The notes beneath the pieces are model-generated. The model had not been told where the DNA came from. It searched no databases and was given only the letters and a program-made list of their open reading frames with translations. Below, piece after piece: positions 1-13,620 of a stretch of DNA of 64,000 nucleotides; position 1 is the first letter of the stretch; each line of letters starts with the position of its first letter. The DNA comes from Synchiropus splendidus. Taxonomy: Eukaryota; Chordata; Actinopteri; Syngnathiformes; Callionymidae. A program made the translations under genes and the position numbers. The stretch spans positions 17,125,001 through 17,189,000 of the forward strand of contig NC_071351.1 in the NCBI RefSeq assembly GCF_027744825.2. Direction: 5' to 3'.

Positions 1-3000
1 AAGCCAAACATAAAAATGTTGATAACTTTGGAAAAACACTTCAGACAGCTTAGATTTGATGTGCAACTACTGGAAACAGCCTTTCTGCTATAGTGGGAGT
101 TGAAAATTTCATGTTCTGAAGCTTCCCTGCAAAGTTATGGCACAATGCAGAAAACGCGTTTTCAGCATGAGACAAGGTCAATTACGGAACGCCAAACATA
201 AAAGTATGATAACTTTGAAAAAACACTTCAGACTGCTTAGATTTGATGTGCAACTACTAGAAAGACCCTTTCTGCTATAGTGGGAGGTGAAAATTTCATG
301 TTCTGAAGTTTCCCTGCAAAGTTATGGCACAATGCAGAAAACGCGTTTTCAGCCAGAGATAAGGTCGATTCTGGAATGCCAAACATAAAAATGTTGATAA
401 CTTTGGAAAAACACTTCAGACAGCTTAGATTTGACGTGCAACTACTAGAAGGACCCTTTCTGCTGTCGTGCGAGTTAAAAATTTCATGTTCCGAAGCTTC
501 CCTGCAAAGTTATGGCACAATGCAGAAAACGTGTTTTCAGCCTGAGATAAGGTCGATTCTGGAACGCCAAACATAAGAATGTTGATAACTTTGGAAAAAC
601 ACTTCAGACAGGTTAGATTTGATGTGCAACTACTAGAAGGACCCATTCTGCTATAGTGGCAGGTTAAAATTTCATGTTCTGAAGCTTCCCTCCAAAGTTA
701 TGGCACAATGCAGAAAATGCTTTTACAGCCTGAGATAAGGTGGGTTCCGGAACGCCAAGCATAAAAATGTTGATAACTTTGGAAAAACACTTCAAACAGC
801 TTAGATTTGATGTGCAACTATTAGAAAAACCCTTTCTGCTATAGTGGGAGTTGAAAATTTCATGTTCTGAGGCTTCCCTGCAAAGTTATGGCACAATGCA
901 GAAAACGCGTTTTCAGCCTGAGATAAGGTCGATTCCGGAAAGCCAAACATAAAAATGTTGATAACTTTGGAAAAACACTTCAGACAGCTTAGATTTGATG
1001 TGCAACTACTGCAAAAAGCCTTTCTGCTATAGTGGGAGTTGAAAATTTCATGTTCTGAAGCTCCCTGCAAAGTTATGGCACAATGCAGAAAACGCGTTTT
1101 CAGCATGAGACAAGGTCAATTACAGAACGCCAAACATAAATATATGATAACTTTGAAAAAACACCTCAGACAGCTTAGATTTGATGTGCAAGTACGAGAA
1201 AGACCCTTTCTGCTATAATGGGAATTGAAAATTTCATGTTCTGAAGCTTCCCTGCAAAGTTATGGCACAATGCCGAAAAAGCGTTTTCAGCCTGAGATAA
1301 GGTTGATTCCGGAACACCAAACATAAAAATGTTGATAACTTATGAAAGACACTTCAGACTGCTTAGATTTGATGTGCAACTACTAGAAAGACCTTTTCTA
1401 CTATAGAGGTAGGTGAAAATTTCATGTTCTGAGGCTTCCCTGCAAAGTTATGGCACAATGCAGAAAACACGTTTTCAGACTGAGATAAGGTGGGTTCCAG
1501 AACGGCAAACATAAAAATGTTGATAACTTTGGAAAAACATTTCAGACAGCTTAGATTTGATCTGCAACTACTAGAAAGACCCTTTCTGCTATAGTGGGTG
1601 GTGAAAATTTCATGTTATGAAGCTTTATGGAAAGTTATGGCACAATTCGTATCACGCGTTTTCAGCCTGAGATAAGGTCGATTCCGGAACGCCAAACATG
1701 AAAATGTAGATAACTTTGGAAAAACACTTCAGACAGCTTAGATTTGATGTGCAACTACTAGAAAGACCATTTCTGCAATAGTGGGTGGTTAAAATTTCAT
1801 ATTCAGAAGTTTCCTGCAAAGTTATGGCACAATGCAGAAAACGCGTTTTCAGCTTGAGATAAGGTGGGTTCCTGAACGCCAAACGCAAATATGTTGAAAA
1901 GTTTGGAAAAACACTTCAGACAGCTTAGATTTGATGTGCAACTGCTGGAAAGAGCCTTTCTGCTATAGTGGAAGTTGAAAATTTCATGTTCTGAAGCTTC
2001 CTTGCAAAGTTATGGCACAATGTGGAAAACACGTTTTCAGCCTGAGATAAAGTCGATTCCGGAACGCCAAACATAAAAATGTTGATAACTTTGGAAAAAC
2101 ACTTCAGACAGCTTAGATTTGATTAGCAATTACTAAAAAAACCCTTTCTGCCATTGTGGGAGGTGAAAATTTCATGTTCTGAAGCTTCACGGCAAAGTTA
2201 TGGAACAATGCGTAAAACGCGTTTTCAGCCTGTGATTAGGTCGATTCAGGAACGTCAAACATAAAAAAGTTGATAACTTTTGAAATACACTTCAGACCGC
2301 TTAGATTTGATGTGCAACTACTAGAAAGACCCTTTCTGCTATAGTGGGAGGTGAACATTTCATGTTCTGAAGATTCCCTGCAAAGGTATGGCACAATGCA
2401 GAAAACACGTTTTCAGCCTGAGATAAGATGGGTTCCGGAACGCCAAACATAAAAATGTTGATAAGTTTGGAAAAAACACTTCAGACAGCTTAGATTTGAT
2501 GTGCAACTACTAGAAAGACCCTTTCTGCTATAGTGTTAGGTCAAAATTTCATGTTCGGAAGCATCCATGCAAAGTTATGGCTCAATGCAGAAAACGCGTT
2601 TTCAGCCCGAGATAAGGTCGATTCCGGAACGCCAAACATAAAAAGGTTGATAACTTTGGAAAAACACTTCAGACTGCTTAGATTTGATGTGCAACTACTA
2701 GAAAGACCCTTTCTGATATAGTGGGTGGTGAAAATTCGATGTTCTGAAGCTTCCCTGCAAAGTTATGGCACAATGCAGAAAACGCGTTGTCAGCCAGAGA
2801 TAAGGTCGATTCTGGAATGCCAAACATAAAAATGTTGATAACTTTGGAAAAACACTTCAGACAGCTTAGATTTGACGTGCAACTACTAGAAAGACCCTTT
2901 CTGCTGTCGTGGTAGTTGAAAATTTCATGTTCCGAAGCTTCCCTGCAAAGTTATGGCACAATGCAGAAAATGCTTTTACAGCCTGAGATAAGGTGGGTTC

Positions 3001-3569
3001 CGGAACGCCAAACATAAAAATGTTGATAACTTTGGAAAAACACTTCAGACAGCTTACATTTGATGTGCAACTATTAGAAAAACCCTTTCTGCTATAGTGG
3101 GAGGTGAAAATTTCATGTTCTGAGGCTTCCCTGCAAAGTTATGGCACAATGCAGAAAACGCGTTTTCAGCCTGAGTTAAGGTCGATTCCGGAAAGCCAAA
3201 CATAAAAATGTTGATAACTTTGGAAAAACACTTCAGACAGCTTAGATTTGATGTGCAACTACTGCAAAAAGCCTTTCTGCTATAGTGGGAGTTGAAAATT
3301 TCATGTTCTGAAGCTTCCCTGCAAAGTTATGGCACAATGCAGAAAACGCGTTTTCAGCATGAGATAAGGTGGGTTCCGGAACGCCAAACATAAAAATGTT
3401 GATAACTTTGGAAAAACACTTCAAACAGCTTAGATTTGATGTGCAACTATTAGAAAAACCCTTTCTGCTATAGTGGGAGGTGAAAATTTCATGTTCTGAG
3501 GCTTCCCTGCAAAGTTATGGCACAATGCAGAAAACGCGTTTTCAGCCTGAGATAAGGTCGATTCCGGAA

Positions 3570-6500
3570 AGCCAAACATAAAAATGTTGATAACTTTGGA
3601 AAAACACTTCAGACAGCTTAGATTTGATGTGCAACTACTGCAAATAGCCTTTCTGCTATAGTGGGAGTTGAAAATTTCATGTTCTGAAGCTTCCCTGCAA
3701 AGTTATGGCACAATGCAGAAAACGCGTTTTCAGCATGAGACAAGGTCAATTACAGAACGCCAAACATAAAAATATGATAACTTTGAAAAAACACTTCAGA
3801 CAGCTTAGATTTGATGTGCAACTACTAGAAGGACCCTCTCTGCTATAGTGGCAGGTTAAAATTTCATGTTCTGAAGCTTCCCTCCAAAGTTATGGCACAA
3901 TGCAGAAAATGCTTTTACAGCCTGAGATAAGGTGGGTTCCGGAACGCCAAACATAAAAATGTTGATAACTTTGGAAAAACACTTCAAACAGCTTAGATTT
4001 GATGTGCAACTATTAGAAAAACCCTTTCTGCTTTAGAGGGAATTGAAAATTTCATGTTCTGAAGCTTTCCTGCAAAGTTATGGCACAATGCGTAAAACGC
4101 GTTTTCAGCCTGAGATAAGGTTGATTCCGGAACGCCAAACATAAAAATGTTGATAACTTCGGAAAAACACATCAGTCAACTTAGATTTGACGTGCAACTA
4201 CGAGAAAGACCCTTTCTGCTATAGTGGGATGTGAAAATGTAATGTTCTGAAGCTTTATGCAAAGTTATGGCACAATGCGTAAAACGCGTTTTCAGCCTGA
4301 GATAAGGTCGATTCCGGAACGCCAAACATAAAAATGTTGATAACTTTGGAAAAACACTTCAGACAGCTTAGATTTGATGTGCAACTACTAGAAAGACCAA
4401 TTCAGCTATAGTGGGAGTTGAAAATTTCATGTTCTGAAACTTCCCTGCAAAGTTATGGCACATTGCAGAAAACGCATTTTCAGCCTGAGATAAGGTCGAT
4501 TCAGGAACGCCAAACATAAAAATGTTGAAAACTTTCAAAAAACACTTCATACAGCTTAGATTTGATTTGCAATTACTAAAAAAACCCTTTCTGCCATTGT
4601 GGGAGGTGAAAATTTCATGTTCTGAAGCTTCACGGCAAAGTTATGGAACAATGCGTAAAACGCGTTTTCAGCCTGTGATTAGGTCGATTCAGGAACGTCA
4701 AACATAAAAAAGTTGATAAGTTTGGAAAAACACTTTAGACAGCTTAGATTTGATGTTTAACTACTAGAAAGACCCTTTCTGCCATTGTGGGAGGTGAAAA
4801 TTTCATGTTCTGAAGCTTCCTTGCAAAGTTATGGCACAATGCAGAAAACGCGTTTTCAGCCTGAGATGAGGTCGATTCCTGTACGCTAAACATAAAAAGG
4901 TTGATAACTTTGGAAAAACACTTTAGACAGCTTAGATTTGATGTTTAACTACTAGAAAGACCCTTTCTGCTATCGTGGGATGTGAAAATTTCATGTTCTG
5001 AAGCTTCCCTACAAAGTTATGTCACAATGCAGAAAACGTGTTTTCAGCCTCACATAAGGTCAATTCCAGAACGCCAAACATAAAAGTGTTGATAACTTTG
5101 GAACAACACTTCAGACAGCTTAGATTTGATGTGCAACTACCAGAAAGACCTTTTCTGCTATAGTGGAAGTTTAAAATTTCATGTTCTGAAGCTTCCTTGC
5201 AAAGTTATGGCACAAAGAAAGAAACACGTTTTCAGCCTGAGATAAGGTGGGTTCTGAACGCCAAATATAAAAATGTTGATAACTTTGGAAAAACACTTCA
5301 GACAGCTTAGATTTGATATGCACCTACTAGAAAGACCCTTACTGCATTCATGGGAGGTTAAAATTCCATGTTCTGAAGCTTCTCTGCAAAGTTATGGCAC
5401 AATGCCGAAAAAGCGTTTTCAGCCAGAGATAAGGTTGATTCCGGAACACCAAACATAAAAATGTTGATAACTTATGAAAGACACTTCAGACTGCTTAGAT
5501 TTGATGTGCAACTACTAGAAAGACCTTTTCTACTATAGCGGAAGGTGAAAATTTCATGTTCTGAGGCTTCCCTGCAAAGTTATGGCACAATGCAGAAAAC
5601 ACGTTTTCAGACTGAGATAAGGTGGGTTCCAGAACGGCAAACATAAAAATGTTGATAACTTTGGAAAAACATTTCAGACAGCTTAGATTTGATCTGCAAC
5701 TACTAGAAAGACCCTTTCTGCTATAGTGGGTGGTGAAAATTTCATGTTCTGAAGCTTTATGCAAAGTTATGGCACAATTCGTATCACGCGTTTTCAGCCT
5801 GAGATAAGGTCGATTCCGGAACGCCAAACATGAAAATGTTGATAACTTTGGAAAAACACTTCAGACAGCTTAGATTTGATGTGCAACTACTAGAAAGACC
5901 ATTTCTGCAATACTGGGAGGTTAAAATTTCATATTCTGAAGTTTCCTGCAAAGTTATGGCACAATGCAGAAAACGCGTTTTCAGCTTGAGATAAGGTGGG
6001 TTCCCGAACGCCAAACGCAAAAATGTTGAAAAGTTTGGAAAAACACTTCAGACAGCTTAGATTTGATGTGCATCTACCAGAAAGACCTTTTCTGCTATAG
6101 TGGAAGTTTAAAATTTCATGTTCTGAAGCTTCCGTGCAAAGTTATGGCACAATGCGGAAAACACGTTTTCAGCCTGAGATAAAGTCGATTCCGGAACGCC
6201 AAACATAAAAATGTTGATAACTTTGGAAAAACACTTCAGACAGCTTAGATTTGATGTGCAACTACTGCAAATAGCCTTTCTGCTATAGTGGGAGTTGAAA
6301 ATTTCATGTTCTGAAGCTTCCCTGCAAAGTTATGGCACAATGCAGAAAACGCGTTTTCAGCATGAGACAAGGTCAATTACAGAACGCCAAACATAAAAAT
6401 ATGATAACTTTGAAAAAACACTTCAGACAGCTTAGATTTGATGTGCAACTACTAGAAGGACCCTCTCTGCTATAGTGGCAGGTTAAAATTTCATGTTCTG

Positions 6501-8815
6501 AAGCTTCCCTCCAAAGTTATGGCACAATGCAGAAAATGCTTTTACAGCCTGAGATAAGGTGGGTTCCGGAACGCCAAACATAAAAATGTTGATAACTTTG
6601 GAAAAACACTTCAAACAGCTTAGATTTGATGTGCAACTATTAGAAAAACCCTTTCTGCTTTAGAGGGAATTGAAAATTTCATGTTCTGAAGCTTTCCTGC
6701 AAAGTTATGGCACAATGCGTAAAACGCGTTTTCAGCCTGAGATAAGGTTGATTCCGGAACGCCAAACATAAAAATGTTGATAACTTCGGAAAAACACATC
6801 AGTCAACTTAGATTTGACGTGCAACTACGAGAAAGACCCTTTCTGCTATAGTGGGATGTGAAAATGTAATGTTCTGAAGCTTTATGCAAAGTTATGGCAC
6901 AATGCGTAAAACGCGTTTTCAGCCTGAGATAAGGTCGATTCCGGAACGCCAAACATAAAAATGTTGATAACTTTGGAAAAACACTTCAGACAGCTTAGAT
7001 TTGATGTGCAACTACTAGAAAGACCAATTCAGCTATAGTGGGAGTTGAAAATTTCATGTTCTGAAACTTCCCTGCAAAGTTATGGCACATTGCAGAAAAC
7101 GCATTTTCAGCCTGAGATAAGGTCGATTCAGGAACGCCAAACATAAAAATGTTGAAAACTTTCAAAAAACACTTCATACAGCTTAGATTTGATTTGCAAT
7201 TACTAAAAAAACCCTTTCTGCCATTGTGGGAGGTGAAAATTTCATGTTCTGAAGCTTCACGGCAAAGTTATGGAACAATGCGTAAAACGCGTTTTCAGCC
7301 TGTGATTAGGTCGATTCAGGAACGTCAAACATAAAAAAGTTGATAAGTTTGGAAAAACACTTTAGACAGCTTAGATTTGATGTTTAACTACTAGAAAGAC
7401 CCTTTCTGCCATTGTGGGAGGTGAAAATTTCATGTTCTGAAGCTTCCTTGCAAAGTTATGGCACAATGCAGAAAACGCGTTTTCAGCCTGAGATGAGGTC
7501 GATTCCTGTACGCTAAACATAAAAAGGTTGATAACTTTGGAAAAACACTTTAGACAGCTTAGATTTGATGTTTAACTACTAGAAAGACCCTTTCTGCTAT
7601 CGTGGGATGTGAAAATTTCATGTTCTGAAGCTTCCCTGCAAAGTTATGTCACAATGCAGAAAACGTGTTTTCAGCCTCACATAAGGTCAATTCCAGAACG
7701 CCAAACATAAAAGTGTTGATAACTTTGGAACAACACTTCAGACAGCTTAGATTTGATGTGCAACTACCAGAAAGACCTTTTCTGCTATAGTGGAAGTTTA
7801 AAATTTCATGTTCTGAAGCTTCCTTGCAAAGTTATGGCACAAAGAAAGAAACACGTTTTCAGCCTGAGATAAGGTGGGTTCTGAACGCCAAATATAAAAA
7901 TGTTGATAACTTTGGAAAAACACTTCAGACAGCTTAGATTTGATATGCACCTACTAGAAAGACCCTTACTGCATTCATGGGAGGTTAAAATTCCATGTTC
8001 TGAAGCTTCTCTGCAAAGTTATGGCACAATGCCGAAAAAGCGTTTTCAGCCAGAGATAAGGTTGATTCCGGAACACCAAACATAAAAATGTTGATAACTT
8101 ATGAAAGACACTTCAGACTGCTTAGATTTGATGTGCAACTACTAGAAAGACCTTTTCTACTATAGCGGAAGGTGAAAATTTCATGTTCTGAGGCTTCCCT
8201 GCAAAGTTATGGCACAATGCAGAAAACACGTTTTCAGACTGAGATAAGGTGGGTTCCAGAACGGCAAACATAAAAATGTTGATAACTTTGGAAAAACATT
8301 TCAGACAGCTTATATTTGATCTGCAACTACTAGAAAGACCCTTTCTGCTATAGTGGGTGGTGAAAATTTCATGTTCTGAAGCTTTATGCAAAGTTATGGC
8401 ACAATTCGTATCACGCGTTTTCAGCCTGAGATAAGGTCGATTCCGGAACGCCAAACATGAAAATGTTGATAACTTTGGAAAAACACTTCAGACAGCTTAG
8501 ATTTGATGTGCAACTACTAGAAAGACCATTTCTGCAATACTGGGAGGTTAAAATTTCATATTCTGAAGTTTCCTGCAAAGTTATGGCACAATGCAGAAAA
8601 CGCGTTTTCAGCTTGAGATAAGGTGGGTTCCCGAACGCCAAACGCAAAAATGTTGAAAAGTTTGGAAAAACACTTCAGACAGCTTAGATTTGATGTGCAT
8701 CTACCAGAAAGACCTTTTCTGCTATAGTGGAAGTTTAAAATTTCATGTTCTGAAGCTTCCGTGCAAAGTTATGGCACAATGCGGAAAACACGTTTTCAGC
8801 CTGAGATAAAGTCGA
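3570..8815 (+). repeat. Higher-order duplication in the satellite: two 2627-bp blocks
   Basis: Landmarks at 3628, 4368, 4522, 5273, 5495 and 5784 recur at 6255, 6995, 7149, 7900, 8122 and 8411, a constant shift of 2627 bases, equal to 14 monomers. The two blocks are almost identical to each other while the monomers inside them differ clearly. That indicates a recent block duplication. A third partial copy starts near 8838 and runs to about 9715. It matches the first block at a shift of 4316 bases (23 monomers) and is less perfect. Outer limits are approximate. Confidence 0.85.
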
Positions 8816-9999
8816 TTCCGGAACGCCAAACATAAAAATGTTGATAACTTTGGAAAAACACTTCAGACAGCTTAGATTTGATTTGCAATTACTAAAAAAA
8901 CCCTTTCTGCCATTGTGGGAGGTGAAAATTTCATGTTCTGAAGCTTCACGGCAAAGTTATGGAACAATGCGTAAAACGCGTTTTCAGCCTGTGATTAGGT
9001 CGATTCAGGAACGTCAAACATAAAAAAGTTGATTAGTTTGGAAAAACACTTCAGACAGCTTAGCTTTAATGTGCAACTACTAGAAAGACCCTTTCTGCTA
9101 TAGTGGGATGTGAAAATTTCATGTTCTGAAGCTTCCTTGCAAAGTTATGGCACAATGCAGAAAACGCGTTTTCAGCCTGAGATAAGGTCGATTCCTGTAC
9201 GCTAAACATAAAAAGGTTGATAACTTTGGAAAAACACTTTAGACAGCTTAGATTTGATGTGCAACTACTAGAAAGACCCTTTCTGCTATCGTGGCATGTG
9301 AAAATTTCATGTTCTGAAGCTTCCCTGCAAAGTTATGTCACAATGCAGAAAACGTGTTTTCAGCCTCACATAAGGTCAATTCCAGAACGCCAAACATAAA
9401 AGTGTTGATAACTTTGGAACAACACTTCAGACAGCTTAGATTTGATGTGCAACTACCAGAAAGACCTTTTCTGCTATAGTGGAAGTTTAAAATTTCATGT
9501 TCTGAAGCTTCCTTGCAAAGTTATGGCACAAAGAAAGAAACACGTTTTCAGCCTGAGATAAGGTGGGTTCTGAACGCCAAATATAAAAATGTTGATAACT
9601 TTGGAAAAACACTTCAGACAGCTTAGATTTGATATGCACCTACTAGAAAGACCCTTACTGCATTCATGGGAGGTTAAAATTCCATGTTCTGAAGCTTCTC
9701 TGCAAAGTTATGGCACAATGCAGAAAACGCGTTTTCAGCCTGAGAGAAGGTGGGTTCCGGAACGCCAAACATAGAAATGTTGATAACTTTAGAAAAACTC
9801 TTCAGACAGCTTAGATTTGATGTACAAGTACTAGAAAGATCCTTTCTGCTATAGTGGGAGGTGAAAATTTCATGTTCTGAAGATTTCCTGCAAAGTTATG
9901 GCACAATGCGTAAAACGCGTTTTCAGCCTGAGATAAGGTCGATTCCGGAACGCCAAACATAAAAAGGTTCATAATTCTGGAAAAACACTTCAGACAGCT

Positions 10000-12900
10000 T
10001 AGATTTGATGTGCAACTACTAGAAAGACCATTTCTGCTATCGTGGGATGTGAAAATTTCATGTTCTGAAGCTTCCCTGCAAAGTTATGTCACAATGCAGA
10101 AAACGGGTTTTCAGCCTCACATCAGGTCAATTCCAGAACGCCAAACATAAAAGTGTTGATAACTTTGGAACAACACTTCAGACAGCTTAGATTTGATGTG
10201 TAACTACGAGAAAGACCCTTTCTGCTATAGTGGGAGGTTAAAATTTCATGTTCGGAAGCTTCCATGCAAAGTTATGCCACAATGCAGACAACGCGTTTTC
10301 AGCCTGAGATAAGGTCGATTCCGGTTGATGTGCTACTACTAGAAAGACCCTTTCTCCTATATTGGGACGTGAAAATTTCATGTTCTGAAGCTTCCCTGCA
10401 AAGCTATGGCACAATGCAGAAAACAATTTTTCATCCTGAGATAAGGTCAATTCCGGAACGCCAAACATAAAAATGTTGATAACTTTGGAAAAACACTTCA
10501 GACAGCTTAGATTTGATGTGCAACTACTAGAAAGACCCTTTCTGCTATAGTGGGAGGTAAAAATTTCATGTTCTGAAGCTTCCCTGCAAAGTTATGGCAC
10601 AACGCAGAAAACGCGTTTTCAGCCTGAGATAAGGTGGGTTCCGGAACGCCAAACATAAAAATGTTGATAACTTTGGAAAAACACTTCAGACAGCTTAGAT
10701 TTGATGTGCAACTACTAGAAAGACAATTTCTGCTATAGTGGTAGGTGAAACTTTCATGTTCTGAAGCTTTCCATCAAAGTTAAGGAACAATGCAGAAAAC
10801 GCGTTTTCTGTCTGAGATAAGGTGGGTTCCGGAACGCCAAACATAAAATGTTGATAACTTTGGAAAAACACTTCAGACAGCTTAGATTTGATGTGCAACT
10901 ACTAGAAAGACCCTTTCTGCTACAGTGGGAGGTGAAAATTTCATGTTCTGAAGCTTCACTGCAAAGTTATGGCACAATGCAGAAAACGCGTTTTCAGCCC
11001 GAGATAAGGTCGTTTCCGGAAAGCCAAACATAAAAATGTTGATAGCTTTCAAAAAACACTTCAGACAACTTAGATTTGATGTGCAACAACAAGAAAGACC
11101 CTTGCTGCTATAGTGGGAGGTGAAAATTTCATGATCTGAAGCGTCCCTGCAAAGTTATGGCACAATGCAGAAAACGCGTTTTCAGCCTGAGATAAGGTCT
11201 ATTCCGGAACTCCAAACATAAAAATGTTGATAACTTTGGAAAAACACTTCAGACAGCTTAGATTTGATGTGCGACTACTAGAAAGACCCTTTCTGCTATA
11301 GTGGGAGGTGAAAATTTCATGATCCGAAGCTTCCCTGCAAAGTTATGGCACAATGCAGAAATCGCGTTTTCAGCCTGAGATAAGGTCGATTCCGGAACTC
11401 CAAACATAAAAATGTTTATAGCTTTCGAAAAACACTTCAGACAACTTAGATTTGATGTGCAACTACAAGAAAGACCCTGTCTGTTATAGTGGGAGTTGAA
11501 AATTTCATGTTCTGAAGCTTTATGCAATGTTAAAGAACAATGAAGAAAACGCGTTTTCAGCCTGAGATAAGGTGGGTTCCGGAACGCCAAACATAAAAAA
11601 GTTGATAACTTTGGAAAAACACTTCAGACAGCTTAGATTTGATGTGCAACTACTAGAAAGACCATTTCTGCCATTGTGGAAGTGAAAATTCGATGTTCTG
11701 AAGCTTCCCTGCAAAGTTATGCCACAATGCAGGAAACGCGTTTTCAGTCTGAGATAAGGTCGATTCCGGAACGCCAAACATAAAAATGTTGATAACTTTG
11801 GAAAAACTCTTTAGACAGCTTAGATTTGATGTTTAACTACTAGAAATACCCTTTCTGCTATCGTGGGATGTGAAAATTTCATGTTCTGAAGCTTCCCTGC
11901 AAAGTTATGTCACAATGCAGAAAACGTGTTTTCAGCCTCACATAAGGTCAATTCCAGAACGCCAAATATAAAAGTGTTGATAACTTTGGAACAACACTTC
12001 AGACAGCTTAGATTTGATGTGTAACTACGAGAAAGACCCTTTCTGCTATAGTGGGAGGTTAAAATTTCATGTTCGGAAGCTTCCATGCAAAGTTATGCCA
12101 CAATGCAGACAACGCGTTTTCAGCCTGAGATAAGGTCGATTCCGGTTGATGTGCTACTACTAGAAAGACCCTTTCTCCTAAATTGGGACGTGAAAATTTC
12201 ATGTTCTGAAGCTTCCCTGCAAAGCTATGGCACAATGCAGAAAACAATTTTTCATCCTGAGATAAGGTCAATTCCGGAACGCCAAACATAAAAATGTTGA
12301 TAACTTTGGAAAAACACTTCAGACAGCTTAGATTTGATGTGCAACTACTAGAAAGACCCTTTCTGCTATAGTGGGAGGTAAAAATTTCATGTTCTGAAGC
12401 TTCCCTGCAAAGTAATGGCACAACGCAGAAAACGCGTTTTCAGCCTGAGATAAGGTGGGTTCCGGAACGCCAAACATAAAAATGTTGATAACTTTGGAAA
12501 AACACTTCAGACAGCTTATATTTGATGTGCAACTACTAGAAAGACAATTTCTGCTATAGTGGTAGGTGAAACTTTCATGTTCTGACGCTTTCCTTCAAAG
12601 TTATTGCACAATGCAGAAAACGCGTTTTCAGCCTGAGATAAGGTGGGTTCCGGAACGCCAAACATAAAAGTGTTGATAACTTTGGAAAAACACTTCAGAC
12701 AGCTTATATTTGATGTGCAACTACTAGAAAGACAATTTCTGCTATAGTGGTAGGTGAAACTTTCATGTTCTGAAGCTTTCCATCAAAGTTAAGGAACAAT
12801 GCAGAAAACGCGTTTTCTGTCTGAGATAAGGTGGGTTCCGGAACGCCAAACATAAAATGTTGATAACTTTGGAAAAACACTTCAGACAGCTTAGATTTGA

Positions 12901-13620
12901 TGTGCAACTACTAGAAAGACCCTTTCTGCTACAGTGGGAGGTGAAAATTTCATGTTCTGAAGCTTCACTGCAAAGTTATGGCACAATGCAGAAAACGCGT
13001 TTTCAGCCCGAGATAAGGTCGTTTCCGGAAAGCCAAACATAAAAATGTTGATAGCTTTCGAAAAACACTTCAGACAACTTAGATTTGATGTGCAACAACA
13101 AGAAAGACCCTTTCTGCTATAGTGGGAGGTGAAAATTTCATGATCTGAAGCTTCCCTGCAAAGTTATGGCACAATGCAGAAAACGCGTTTTCAGCCTGAG
13201 ATAAGGTCTATTCCGGAACTCCAAACATAAAAATGTTGATAACTTTGGAAAAACACTTCAGACAGCTTAGATTTGATGTGCGACTACTAGAAAGACCCTT
13301 TCTTCTATAGTGGGAGGTGAAAATTTCATGATCCGAAGCTTCCCTGCAAAGTTATGGCACAATGCAGAAAACGCGTTTTCAGCCTGAGATAAGGTCGATT
13401 CCGGAACTCCAAACATAAAAATGTTTATAGCTTTCGAAAAACACTTCAGACAACTTAGATTTGATGTGCAACTACAAGAAAGACCCTGTCTGTTATAGTG
13501 GGAGTTGAAAATTTCATGTTCTGAAGCTTTATGCAATGTTAAAGAACAATGAAGAAAACGCGTTTTCAGCCTGAGATAAGGTGGGTTCCGGAACGCCAAA
13601 CATAAAAAAGTTGATAACTT
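10000..13620 (+). repeat. Second higher-order duplication in the satellite, one extra monomer
   Basis: Sequence around 10150-10720 recurs about 1821 bases later (10264 to 12085). Sequence around 10730-11600 recurs 2009 bases later (10848 to 12857, 11258 to 13267). The difference of 188 is exactly one monomer, found near 12480-12670 as an extra copy of the unit carrying 'agacaatttctgctatagtggtagg'. This second family is distinct from the 2627-bp blocks. Limits are approximate. Confidence 0.75.
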
